Below the pieces are notes generated by a model that was not told the origin of the DNA, ran no database searches, and was given only the letters and a program-made list of their open reading frames with translations. Below, piece after piece: positions 32,819 to 40,910 of a stretch of 47,115 nucleotides of DNA (the stretch's first letter is position 1; each line of letters starts with the position of its first letter). Made by a program: the position numbers and the translations under genes. The stretch covers positions 7,613 to 54,727 of the forward strand of contig DEIP01000191.1 of the NCBI GenBank assembly GCA_002352605.1, given 5' to 3'. The DNA comes from Desulfobacteraceae bacterium UBA2771 (GTDB lineage Bacteria; Desulfobacterota; Desulfobacteria; Desulfobacterales; Desulfosarcinaceae).

Positions 32819-33964
32819 ATGCCGACCGTCTCATTTTTTCTCTCCACAACCGATCATCCCATCGATGAAGACCATCCGTTGTGGTCCCGTCCGTTGCCTG
32901 ACAATCGGCGGCCCGGGGTGGTAATACCGGCAGGGGTTGAAACCATAACCTATGGCAACTATTTTTCAGCGGTGGCCCAATTTTGTGCGGCCGACGGCTG
33001 GAACCGGGTTTTAAAGGCCGCCTCCCAAAAATTGGCACAACCGGTGGCCCTACGCGACCTGACGCGTCTGTCTGTTTTTTTAGAAAAACACGGGGCCTTT
33101 TATCACCCGGCCCGACTCCGGGTGGCGGTCAAGGATCAGACGCTCTGTTTTGTGGTCAACGTGGCGGCATCCAACAACGGGCGCCAGGCTCTGTCCCACG
33201 AGGTCAAGGCGCTTGAACACCTCAATGATCAGCGGCCTTTCGACTGGTTTCCCAGGGTTTACGATTGTGTTTCGGATAATCTGCCCATGTACCTGGGGGA
33301 CTGGTTTGACGGATTTCATGAATTTCACCTGACCCGGCAACCCGATAGCGACAAACGGGCCATCGTCGTCTGGGATGGGGCAGCCGAACGCCGTCTGCTT
33401 TCCGTCAAACAAACGGCGGATCTATACCGCCAGGCCACCATGATCCTGGCCGCCTGCTACGACCCGAGTACCTCATGCCAGATTTTCCCCTGGCACCATG
33501 CCGCCGGTGACTTTGTGGTTCGGGTTGATGATGAGCAGGTGACGGTCAAATTGATTTCCGTCCGAAATTATATTCGCCTGACCGGAACCAAAACGGAACC
33601 GGACAACGAACGGGCGCTTCTGGATGCCCTGGTGGTTTTTTTTATCCATTTGTCCGTGCGCATGCGCCTGGACCGGATTGACGGGGTATCAGCGGTTGTC
33701 TGGGCACCGGACGGTTGCCTTGCGCCCATCGTCGAAGGGTTTTTTCAGGGGCTGGACCTGACCGCCCGGATGAACGGTTTTCCCGAAGCGTTTCCCGAGG
33801 CCTTCCGGCACTATTGCAATCACCACGATGCTAAGGATCTGTTGGCCATGGCAGGCAGGATCACCGAGACCCTTTTTGACGAGCGATCCGAAGAGCGCCG
33901 TGTCATCGACGGCAACCTGACCAACCACATCGATGATATTTGCCGGATATTATCGGCCGGATAA
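32819..33964 (+). CDS. Uncharacterised protein upstream of dsrA, possible kinase-like fold
   Basis: The product has 381 residues and is not firmly recognised. It has no signal peptide or membrane helix. Several spaced motifs are arranged like a protein-kinase/aminoglycoside-phosphotransferase fold: a beta-strand pair with LCFVVNVAASNNGRQALSHE and an invariant-looking Glu in HEVKALEHL (about 127-134), a hinge-like MYLGDWFDGFHEFHL (about 157-171), and a loop FPWHHAAGDFVVR (about 223-235) followed by VKLISVRNY. This resembles an altered HxDxxxxN/DFG arrangement in which the catalytic Asp is not evident, so a pseudokinase or another activity is possible. It is preceded by the TPR gene and followed after 341 nt by dsrA. 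Functional assignment is inference only. Confidence 0.75.
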   Translation: MPTVSFFLSTTDHPIDEDHPLWSRPLPDNRRPGVVIPAGVETITYGNYFSAVAQFCAADGWNRVLKAASQKLAQPVALRDLTRLSVFLEKHGAFYHPARLRVAVKDQTLCFVVNVAASNNGRQALSHEVKALEHLNDQRPFDWFPRVYDCVSDNLPMYLGDWFDGFHEFHLTRQPDSDKRAIVVWDGAAERRLLSVKQTADLYRQATMILAACYDPSTSCQIFPWHHAAGDFVVRVDDEQVTVKLISVRNYIRLTGTKTEPDNERALLDALVVFFIHLSVRMRLDRIDGVSAVVWAPDGCLAPIVEGFFQGLDLTARMNGFPEAFPEAFRHYCNHHDAKDLLAMAGRITETLFDERSEERRVIDGNLTNHIDDICRILSAG

Positions 33965-34068
33965 CGGGCGGTGACGAGGTCGCCGCCGTCAATCGCGCAG
34001 TGCCGGGATCGAATACCACATAGTGAGGTTTTGAAACCACGACTAACAACATTTTGTGTGAACGTCCT

Positions 34069-34086
34069 GCCGGTGACACCACCGGC
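34069..34086. other. GC hairpin in the dsrA upstream region
   Basis: GCCGGTG (34069-34075) and CACCGGC (34080-34086) are perfect 7-bp inverted copies around a 4-nt loop. A T-run appears only about 25 nt later, so this is at best a weak terminator for the preceding gene. The rest of the 33965-34305 gap holds the dsrA promoter candidate and leader. Confidence 0.4.
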
Positions 34087-34116
34087 GGCTTAACTGCGCG
34101 AAACCATGCTTTTTTA

Positions 34117-34145
34117 TTGACAAGCCCCATGATTAATTCTATGTC
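34117..34145 (+). promoter_or_regulatory. Promoter candidate for dsrABDN
   Basis: TTGACA (34117-34122), a 17-bp spacer and TATGTC (34140-34145). The transcript would start near 34152 and have a leader of about 150 nt before dsrA. Confidence 0.5.
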
Positions 34146-34220
34146 TGCTCTTTGCAGATTTATTGACGAAAATCATGCGATTCTAGCGATCCCGACAATA
34201 TGATGAAGAAAAAATTCGAG

Positions 34221-34250
34221 AGGAGGTGACCTTGAATCCCCCGTCGGGGG
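34221..34250 (+). promoter_or_regulatory. Orphan Shine-Dalgarno and GC hairpin in the dsrA leader
   Basis: AGGAGGTGA (34221-34229) is a near-perfect anti-16S match, stronger than the GGAGG that serves dsrA. It is followed by TTG at 34232, which opens a 48-codon frame ending at 34378 inside dsrA in another frame. Within that frame lies the hairpin CCCCC-GTC-GGGGG (34238-34250), followed by CGGTTTTA. It may be a leader-peptide or ribosome-standby arrangement controlling dsrA. Confidence 0.45.
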
Positions 34251-34305
34251 CGGTTTTATATCTATTGGCAGGTTGGTTTACTATCAATTCAAATGGAGGT
34301 AAAAG

Positions 34306-35619
34306 ATGGCAAAGCATGCAACCCCTTTGTTGGACCAGCTCGAGTCCGGGCCGTGGCCGAGCTTCGTATCAGACCTGAAGCAAGAAGCCGCGAACAGGGC
34401 CAAGAACGAGAAGAACGTGGAATTCCAAATTCCCCAGGACTGCGTGGACGACCTTCTGGGTGTATTGGAACTGTCTTACAAACACGGCGTGACCCACTGG
34501 AAACACGGCGGTATCGTGGGTGTTTTCGGTTACGGCGGCGGGGTAATCGGCCGCTACTGCGACCAGCCGGAAACGTATCCCGGCGTGGCGCATTTCCACA
34601 CCATGCGCGTCAACCAGCCCGGCGGTAAATACTACAGTACCGATTTCCTGAAAAAACTCTGCGACCTGTGGGAATTCCGCGGCTCCGGCATCACCAATAT
34701 GCACGGATCCACCGGTGATATCATCCTTATCGGAACCTCCACTCCCCAATTGGAAGAGATCTTCTTTGATCTGACCCACAAGTTCAATCAGGACCTGGGC
34801 GGCTCCGGCTCCAACCTGAGAACCCCGTCCGACTGTGTCGGGTCTTCGCGTTGTGAATACGCCTGCTACGACACCCAGGCCATCTGCTACACCATGACCC
34901 AGGAATACCAGGACGAACTGCACCGTCCGGCGTTCCCCTACAAATTCAAATTCAAGTTCGACGGTTGCCCCAATTGCTGCGTGGCCTCCATCGCCCGTTC
35001 GGATATCTCCTTCGTGGGAACCTGGAAAGACGACATCAAGATCGACCAGGAAGCGGTCGCCGGTTACGTCGGCGGCGAATTCGCCCCCAACGGCGGCGCC
35101 CACAGCGGCCGCGACTGGGGTGCCTTCGACATCGAAAAAGAGGTTGTCGGCTTGTGCCCCACCAAATGCATGAAGTATGAAAACGGAAAGCTGCTGATCA
35201 ACACCCCAGAGTGCACCCGCTGCATGCACTGCATCAACGTCATGCCCAGGGCGCTGCATATCGGTGACGACCGTGGATGTTCCATGCTGGTCGGCGCCAA
35301 GGCCCCCATCCTCGACGGCGCCCAGATGGGCTCCCTGCTGGTGCCTTTCATCAAGGTTGAAGAGCCCTACGATGAGATCAAGGAAATCATCGAAGCGATC
35401 TGGGACTGGTGGATGGAAGAAGGCAAGAACCGCGAGCGACTCGGCGAACTTCTTAAACGCCAGGGTTTCCAGAAATGCCTTGAAATGACCGGCATCAAAC
35501 CGGTGCCCCAACATGTTCAGGAACCGCGCCACAACCCCTATATCTTCTGGAAGGAAAACGAGGTTGAAGGCGGCTGGGATCGTGACATCAACTTATTCAG
35601 AAAAGACCACCAGAGATAG
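34306..35619 (+). CDS. dsrA: Dissimilatory sulfite reductase subunit alpha
   Basis: The product has 437 residues, the normal length. With DsrB it reduces sulfite with siroheme and [4Fe-4S] centres in the cytoplasm. Cysteines for the siroheme-coupled cluster lie in CVGSSRCEYACYD and FDGCPNCCVASIARSD; a ferredoxin domain inserted near 285-310 has CPTKCMKYE and CTRCMHCINVMP. Other family blocks are WKHGGIVGVFGYGGGVIGRY and THKFNQDLGGSGSNLRTP. GGAGG lies upstream of ATG 34306. The sequence is of the reductive bacterial type. It is followed by dsrB after 15 nt. Confidence 0.98.
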   Translation: MAKHATPLLDQLESGPWPSFVSDLKQEAANRAKNEKNVEFQIPQDCVDDLLGVLELSYKHGVTHWKHGGIVGVFGYGGGVIGRYCDQPETYPGVAHFHTMRVNQPGGKYYSTDFLKKLCDLWEFRGSGITNMHGSTGDIILIGTSTPQLEEIFFDLTHKFNQDLGGSGSNLRTPSDCVGSSRCEYACYDTQAICYTMTQEYQDELHRPAFPYKFKFKFDGCPNCCVASIARSDISFVGTWKDDIKIDQEAVAGYVGGEFAPNGGAHSGRDWGAFDIEKEVVGLCPTKCMKYENGKLLINTPECTRCMHCINVMPRALHIGDDRGCSMLVGAKAPILDGAQMGSLLVPFIKVEEPYDEIKEIIEAIWDWWMEEGKNRERLGELLKRQGFQKCLEMTGIKPVPQHVQEPRHNPYIFWKENEVEGGWDRDINLFRKDHQR

Positions 35620-35634
35620 AGGGGAGGAATCACA

Positions 35635-36780
35635 ATGGCATTTATTTCTTCAGGTTACAATCCCGACAAACCGATGGAAGATCGGATTACCGACATCGGT
35701 CCGCAAAAATACGATCTTTTTTACCCGCCGGTCATCGCCAAGAACAAGGGCAAATGGCTGTATCACGAAATCATCAAGCCGGGCGTGCTGGTGCATGTTG
35801 CCGAAAGCGGCGACGAGTGCTACACCGTGCGTGTGGGCGGCGCCCGCCTGATGAGCGTAACTCACATCCGCGAGATCTGTGAGATCGCCGACAAACATTG
35901 CGACGGCCACATGCGTTTCACCACCCGCAACAACATCGAGTTCATGGTGGACAACAAGGCCAAGGTCGAGCCCCTGATTCAGGACCTGGAAAGCCGAAAG
36001 TTTGACGGCGGCAGCAGCAAGTTTCCTATTGGCGGCACTGGTGCCGGCGTGACCAACATCATTCACACCCAGGGATGGATTCACTGCCACACCCCGGCCA
36101 CCGATGCATCCGGCCCGGTCAAGGCCACCATGGATGTGCTGTTCGACGAATTCAAAGATCACCGCCTGCCGGCCCAGCTGCGTGTTTCCCTGGCCTGCTG
36201 CCTGAACATGTGCGGCGCCGTGCATTGCTCCGATATCGCCATTCTGGGCTACCATAGAAAACCGCCGATCATCGATAACGAATATCTGGACAAGATGTGC
36301 GAAATTCCGCTGGCCATCGCGGCCTGCCCCACCGCCGCCATTAAACCGGCCAAGGTCAAAGTGGGCGATGCTGAGGTCAAGTCGGTGGCCGTCAACAATG
36401 ATCGCTGCATGTTCTGCGGCAACTGCTACACCATGTGCCCCTCGCTGCCGCTGGCCGACAAGGAGGGTGACGGCATCGTTCTGATGGTGGGCGGTAAGGT
36501 CTCCAACCGTATCAGCACCCCCAAGTTTTCCAAGGTTGTTGTGGCATTCATTCCCAACGAAATGCCGCGCTGGGAGTCCACCACCGCTTGCATCAAAAAA
36601 ATCGTCGATACTTACTCCGCCAATGCCAATAAGTATGAGCGCCTGGGCGACTGGGCCGAGAGAATCGGCTGGGAGCGGTTCTTTGAAAAATGCGAACTTG
36701 AATTCACCCATCATCTCATCGATGACTTCCGTGATCCCGCCTACTACACCTGGCGCCAGACCACGCAGTTCAAGTTCTAA
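35635..36780 (+). CDS. dsrB: Dissimilatory sulfite reductase subunit beta
   Basis: The product has 381 residues, the normal length for DsrB. The N-terminus FISSGYNPDKPMEDRITDIG is typical. Siroheme/cluster cysteines are in SLACCLNMCGAVHCSDIA, and the ferredoxin-type segment is NDRCMFCGNCYTMCPSLPLA at about 253-272. The C-terminal segments WESTTACIKKIVDTYSANA and YTWRQTTQFKF match the family. It pairs with DsrA as an alpha2beta2 enzyme that makes the DsrC trisulfide from sulfite. GGGGAGGA lies upstream of ATG 35635. dsrC is not in the window. Confidence 0.98.
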   Translation: MAFISSGYNPDKPMEDRITDIGPQKYDLFYPPVIAKNKGKWLYHEIIKPGVLVHVAESGDECYTVRVGGARLMSVTHIREICEIADKHCDGHMRFTTRNNIEFMVDNKAKVEPLIQDLESRKFDGGSSKFPIGGTGAGVTNIIHTQGWIHCHTPATDASGPVKATMDVLFDEFKDHRLPAQLRVSLACCLNMCGAVHCSDIAILGYHRKPPIIDNEYLDKMCEIPLAIAACPTAAIKPAKVKVGDAEVKSVAVNNDRCMFCGNCYTMCPSLPLADKEGDGIVLMVGGKVSNRISTPKFSKVVVAFIPNEMPRWESTTACIKKIVDTYSANANKYERLGDWAERIGWERFFEKCELEFTHHLIDDFRDPAYYTWRQTTQFKF

Positions 36781-36850
36781 ACAGTTCCATATGAACGGAT
36801 GGCGGGGGGAGGCCGCGTGCGCCCCCTGCCTTATTCAAAAAGGGGTTACA

Positions 36851-37090
36851 ATGGAATACGAAGAGGCAAAAAAGCTGATCGTCGAACAATTGACCAAGAA
36901 GCTGAAAACAAAAAGCAAATTCTACTTCAACGACCTGTCCAAAATTCTGGGCATGAAGCCTCGTGAGGCAAAAAAGATCGTCAACAAGCTCGTACAGGAG
37001 GAGGTTCTGGAATACTGGTCTTCAGGAAGCACGTCCATGTACGGTATGCCCGGCACCGGCAAACAATCCCTTGCAGAGCACGAAGACTAA
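36851..37090 (+). CDS. dsrD: Sulfite reductase-associated winged-helix protein DsrD
   Basis: The product has 79 residues from ATG 36851, with AGGGG 6 nt upstream. The frame is open further back into dsrB, but that extension is a shadow of dsrB. It matches DsrD: EEAKKLIVEQL, KSKFYFNDLSKILGMKPREA and KKIVNKLVQEEVLEYWSSGS, a small winged-helix fold. DsrD is found in sulfate reducers and has been reported to stimulate DsrAB activity. It lies 70 nt after dsrB and 60 nt before dsrN. Confidence 0.95.
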   Translation: MEYEEAKKLIVEQLTKKLKTKSKFYFNDLSKILGMKPREAKKIVNKLVQEEVLEYWSSGSTSMYGMPGTGKQSLAEHED

Positions 37091-37150
37091 CGCATCTCGA
37101 TTTGCGACGGGAGGCCGCGCTATGGATCATCCGCCGCCATGTACACATAG

Positions 37151-38578
37151 TTGATACAGGTTCCACACAACCAGCCGCCCCTGACAATCCCGGGTGTCGT
37201 TGTCGCCGCCTTGAGGGGGGGGGCGGGGAAAACCATCTTTTCCGTGGGCATCGTTGCTGCGTTGCGGAACCTGGGGCGGTTCGTCGCGCCCTTTAAAAAG
37301 GGTCCGGATTATATCGATGCCGGCTGGCTCGCCCTTGCGGCCGGCCGGCCCTGCTACAATCTGGACACCTTTCTCATCGACCGGGACACGATCCTCGGAT
37401 CATACCACGCCCGCACCCAAAACGCCGACTTTGCCGTCATCGAAGGCAACCGCGGCCTTTACGACTGCATCAACACCGAAGGAAAAACCAGCACCGCTGA
37501 ACTGGCCAAACTGCTGGGCCTGCCGGTGATCTTGTGCATCGATGCCACCAAGACCACTCGTACCATGGCTGCCGTGGTGGGCGGCATTGCCGCATTTGAC
37601 CCGGATGTGCGCATTGGTGGCGTGGTCTTGAACCGGGTGGCCGGCAAGCGGCACCGGAGCATTCTCACCCGGAGCATTGAAGCGTACACCGGCATTCCCG
37701 TCCTGGGCGCGGTGCCGAAGCTGAAAGAACAACGCTTTCCCGAACGCCACATGGGGCTGGTGCCCACCCCTGAACACAGTTGGGCCAAGCCTTCCATCGA
37801 TGCCATTCGGTCGGTTGCCGAGAAGCATCTGGATCTTGAGCGTATACAGCGACTGGCCGCAACGGCAAAACCGGCTAAAGTAATCGCACGCGCCGAGACC
37901 GCACCAGCCGGTGCAACATCCGTTTCAGACAAGTCTACCATCGGCATCTTACGAGACGCGGCCTTTCAATTCTACTATCCGGAAAACCTGGAAGCCCTGG
38001 TGGCCGCCGGTGCGCGCCTGGTGTTTGCCAGCCCCCTGACCGACCGTCACCTACCCCCGGTAGACGCCCTGTATATCGGCGGCGGCTTCCCGGAAACCCA
38101 TGCCCTTGAATTACAAGACAACGCCACCTTTAGAAACGAATTGAAGGCCCTGGCCGACAACGGGTTGCCCATATACGCCGAATGCGGGGGACTCATGTAC
38201 CTGGGAGAACGCCTGATATTACCGGAACGCACGTATGAAATGACCGGCGTCCTGCCGGCGGTGTTCGGCTTTTCCAAACGGCCCCAGGGTCATGGCTACA
38301 CCATCGTCCGTGTGGAAAAGGAGAATCCGTTCTTTTCAACAGGCACGACCCTGCTGGGCCACGAATTTCATTATTCCAGCGTGAAGGATTGGAAAGGAAA
38401 AGAGAAAAATCTAACCTTTTCAATGGAACGCGGTACCGGTTTCCTGAATGGAAAAGACGGGGTCTGCATCAACAATGTCCTGGCCACCTACACCCACATC
38501 CACGCCCTGGGCACACCGGCATGGGCGCCTGCGCTGGTACGGGCCGCCCAACGTTACCGGCGGACGGCACCCGATTGA
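37151..38578 (+). CDS. dsrN: Cobyrinate a,c-diamide synthase-like protein (DsrN)
   Basis: The product has 475 residues. It is a CbiA-type glutamine amidotransferase: N-terminal P-loop VVAALRGGAGKTIFSVGI (about 17-34), FKKGPDYIDAGWL, then a C-terminal class I amidotransferase domain (about 262-470) with GGGFPETHALEL, nucleophile Cys in YAECGGLMYLGE and late His in GHEFHYSSV. In dsr operons this gene is thought to amidate siroheme for DsrAB, while the same family amidates cobyrinic acid in B12 synthesis (established families; the choice rests on context). An in-frame stop lies directly before TTG 37151, so this TTG is the first possible start, without a clear ribosome site. A run of eight G lies in the P-loop codons. 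Confidence 0.92.
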   Translation: MIQVPHNQPPLTIPGVVVAALRGGAGKTIFSVGIVAALRNLGRFVAPFKKGPDYIDAGWLALAAGRPCYNLDTFLIDRDTILGSYHARTQNADFAVIEGNRGLYDCINTEGKTSTAELAKLLGLPVILCIDATKTTRTMAAVVGGIAAFDPDVRIGGVVLNRVAGKRHRSILTRSIEAYTGIPVLGAVPKLKEQRFPERHMGLVPTPEHSWAKPSIDAIRSVAEKHLDLERIQRLAATAKPAKVIARAETAPAGATSVSDKSTIGILRDAAFQFYYPENLEALVAAGARLVFASPLTDRHLPPVDALYIGGGFPETHALELQDNATFRNELKALADNGLPIYAECGGLMYLGERLILPERTYEMTGVLPAVFGFSKRPQGHGYTIVRVEKENPFFSTGTTLLGHEFHYSSVKDWKGKEKNLTFSMERGTGFLNGKDGVCINNVLATYTHIHALGTPAWAPALVRAAQRYRRTAPD

Positions 38579-38589
38579 CCGAAAAGGCC

Positions 38590-38624
38590 GATTCCACCGT
38601 TTAATGGAATCACTTCTTTTTTTT
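38590..38624 (+). terminator. Intrinsic terminator of the dsr operon
   Basis: GATTCCA (38590-38596) pairs perfectly with TGGAATC (38605-38611) across an 8-nt loop. After a 5-nt gap comes T8 (38617-38624). It starts 11 nt after the dsrN stop and extends over the last codons of the convergent cytochrome gene, whose Lys-rich end supplies the T-run. Confidence 0.7.
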
Positions 38625-39089
38625 CGGGTGGCACTTGGTGCACGTCTGGGGGGCGACCTTTGTCTTATTTTTCTTGTTGTAGGTCTTGTGACAGCCGATA
38701 CAGTTGGCATGGATGGCCTCGGCGTGGTACGCCATCTCCTTGGCCCTCATCTCTTTTTTGGAGACCTTGCCGGCCTTCATCTCTTTTTTTAGCTTGCCGG
38801 GTATCCGGCCGGGTATCTTGTGGCATTCGATGCAGTTCTTGACGTCGTCACCCGGCTTCACATCCAGCGCTTTGCCTTCGTCGTCGTGGTGGCAATCGCC
38901 ACAACCGATCTTGTACTCTTCGTTGTGCTTCTTGTGGGTGAAGTTGACAAGGGCCTTGGTGTGCTTTTCGTAAGTCTCGTTCTGCATCTTAATCACATCT
39001 TTGACATCCTTACCCGCATAGATGGATCCAGCGGTGAACATCAACGCCAAGCAGATCGCTGCCGATACGATTAAACTTCTTTTTCCCAT
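38610..39089 (-). CDS. Tetraheme cytochrome c3 family protein
   Basis: From ATG 39089 the product has 159 residues; an upstream in-frame start at 39128 is not needed. A signal peptide (SLIVSAAICLALMFTAGSIYA) sends it to the periplasm. Four heme-binding CXXCH motifs are CGDCH, CIECH, CIGCH and CTKCH, and FTHKKHNEEY gives His residues for axial ligation. This fits the class III cytochrome c family that carries electrons from hydrogenase or formate dehydrogenase in sulfate reducers. It is larger and more lysine-rich than classical type I c3. It has its own promoter candidate at 39147-39175 and converges with dsrN. Confidence 0.92.
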   Translation of the reverse strand: MGKRSLIVSAAICLALMFTAGSIYAGKDVKDVIKMQNETYEKHTKALVNFTHKKHNEEYKIGCGDCHHDDEGKALDVKPGDDVKNCIECHKIPGRIPGKLKKEMKAGKVSKKEMRAKEMAYHAEAIHANCIGCHKTYNKKNKTKVAPQTCTKCHPKKKK

Positions 39090-39146
39090 AACCTCTATTC
39101 TCCTCTTCCATGGTTGGTTACACACCAAAAATCACTCCGCCAGGAA

Positions 39147-39175
39147 TGTCTATCAATCCTCATGCCCGCTGTCAA
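39147..39175 (-). promoter_or_regulatory. Promoter candidate for the cytochrome c3 gene
   Basis: On the minus strand TTGACA (39175-39170), a 17-bp spacer and TAGACA (39152-39147) lie in the 105-bp spacer after ycaO, 57 nt upstream of the cytochrome start. Confidence 0.45.
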
Positions 39176-39194
39176 TGGGAATCCAAAACCGGTA

Positions 39195-40910
39195 TTATTT
39201 GTGTATTTTTAAATAGTTGTTGAACAACCGAGGGCTGATCCGACAGGTTTGGTCGAAGTCCGCCATCATCTCAAAACCCGGAACCAGTGCTTTAACGACG
39301 GGGATATCCAGATCCTTGCGGGTAATGTTAATATAAATGGGAGAAAATCCATTGGCCAGCAGCGTATTTTCCACCAGCATGAGATCCGCATCCGGTGTGC
39401 CGGTTGAAAAATCGGGCAGGGTTTCGAATTCAAGCCGGGGCAGATCCGGCGGCGCCGGGGCCGAGGGTGGACCCAATGGATAGGGATATGGCGTTTCGGT
39501 CAATGCCGACAACACGGCCCGTTTGCCATCGAGGTTGGCTCCGCCGCCTTTGGCCACCGTGCCGTTCCGATGGGTCACGAAACAAGTGCAGCAGGGGATG
39601 CCGTAAGCCGGGCTGATGTCTTGAAACTGCAGATGAATGCCACGTGCCCGGTAATCCTCGAACAACGCGTTCATGCGGGCATCTTTGGAATAGATACGGA
39701 AACAGCGCGATGGGTGATACGGATTCACCGCTTCACTGTCCCGTTCGAGCAATTCATACAGGGCGCTGAGCCGGGCTTCGGCCACGCTGTTTCCCGATGC
39801 CAGACCGGTGGATCCCAAGCCGGAAAAAAGGGAGCGTTCGTCAAGATTGGAGAACAGGAAAACGCATTGCACCGGCACCCAGATGGCTTCGGTGCCGGCC
39901 ACGGTCAATTGATCCCCTTTTATCCAGTACAACGGCTCGTCTTTGTAGGGCACCTCAAGCACCAACGCATTGGGGTCCAGAAGCGGGTAACCGCCGGCCG
40001 CCAGCAGGGATAGGGAACCATGCATCACCGGGTGGGGCCGGCGGGTTCCCACGATTCCCGTTTCATCGACACCGGCAAAGGAAGAACACCGCTCGGCCAC
40101 CTCCATGAGGCAGGAGGCCCGGGCGGCCTCCAGGGAGAGACCCCGGCCGTATGAGGTCTGGATGCCGGATACCGTGTAATTCAACCGACCGCTTTTCACA
40201 CCGTGGTGAAGATGCCATTTGCGCAGCAGGGCGTAGCGGCTAAGCGAGGATTGGTGACGCATCTCCGGCCCCTCGAAAATATCCAGACTGCCGAGCCGCG
40301 CCATGGCATGCCGGATGGTCGTTTCCAGCGGTGGCCTCGGTGGGCCCGCGTCGCTCATCTCCGTTAGGTACCGTTCGGTAACCGCCTTCAGGTGGGCCTC
40401 GGTGGGCAGCGGATCGTCACTACCGTCAACACCATCTACCGGAAAGGAGAGCCCCGTTGCTGCCGGCGGCGGCACGGGGCGGTGCCGGGTAATGTTGGCA
40501 TGAAACAATTGCGCCCAGGCGCGGTGAATCGTTCCATCAGGTTGTGAAGCAGACCGCAGAAAAACCAGCGGCGTCTGCCCCGCCAGGGCCTTGTGTTCAC
40601 GGCGGCTGAAGCGTTTCTTGATCGCGGAGAATTCATCGTGAACCGTGGTGGCTTCCAGTAACAGTGCCCTGATTACGGCGTCCGTCGTATCAACTGTTTC
40701 CAGCAGACGACCCAGCGCAACAGGGGAGATCTTTCCGATGCACTCCAGCAGGTGGGTGTGCATGAAACTGTCGTTGGGGTGTTGGCGCAGGTAGGCAAAA
40801 CCCGCCTCAAGCCGCGGTGGCGGCTGGGGGTCGGCGGAAAAGTATCCGGTACTGGCCGCCGTCCCTTTTGGCTCGATCCGGTAGTCGAACGGTTGTTCAA
40901 AAGGGCGCAT
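39195..40910 (-). CDS. YcaO-like family protein
   Basis: The product has 571 residues. The C-terminal part (about 240-560) is a YcaO ATP-grasp-like domain with GRGLSLEAARASCLMEVAER (about 255-274), SGNSVAEARLSALYELLERD (372-391) and the late DLDIPVVKALVPGFE. These contain the Glu and Arg positions used for ATP/Mg binding in YcaO enzymes, which activate amide backbones for cyclodehydration or thioamidation. The C-terminus ends NNYLKIHK without the proline-rich tail of azoline-forming members. The N-terminal about 200 residues look helical and repeat-like and are not recognised. No TfuA partner or precursor peptide is seen nearby. It starts within the stop of tatC (TAATG, 1-nt overlap), so translation is coupled. 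The substrate is unknown. Confidence 0.88.
   Translation of the reverse strand: MRPFEQPFDYRIEPKGTAASTGYFSADPQPPPRLEAGFAYLRQHPNDSFMHTHLLECIGKISPVALGRLLETVDTTDAVIRALLLEATTVHDEFSAIKKRFSRREHKALAGQTPLVFLRSASQPDGTIHRAWAQLFHANITRHRPVPPPAATGLSFPVDGVDGSDDPLPTEAHLKAVTERYLTEMSDAGPPRPPLETTIRHAMARLGSLDIFEGPEMRHQSSLSRYALLRKWHLHHGVKSGRLNYTVSGIQTSYGRGLSLEAARASCLMEVAERCSSFAGVDETGIVGTRRPHPVMHGSLSLLAAGGYPLLDPNALVLEVPYKDEPLYWIKGDQLTVAGTEAIWVPVQCVFLFSNLDERSLFSGLGSTGLASGNSVAEARLSALYELLERDSEAVNPYHPSRCFRIYSKDARMNALFEDYRARGIHLQFQDISPAYGIPCCTCFVTHRNGTVAKGGGANLDGKRAVLSALTETPYPYPLGPPSAPAPPDLPRLEFETLPDFSTGTPDADLMLVENTLLANGFSPIYINITRKDLDIPVVKALVPGFEMMADFDQTCRISPRLFNNYLKIHK

Noticed and set aside
34369..36714. Long minus-strand open frames opposite dsrA and dsrB
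   Set aside because: They mirror codon bias of the dsr genes and have no family features.
36536..36850. N-terminal extension of dsrD back into dsrB
   Set aside because: It reads dsrB in another frame; the short form has a good ribosome site and the normal DsrD length.
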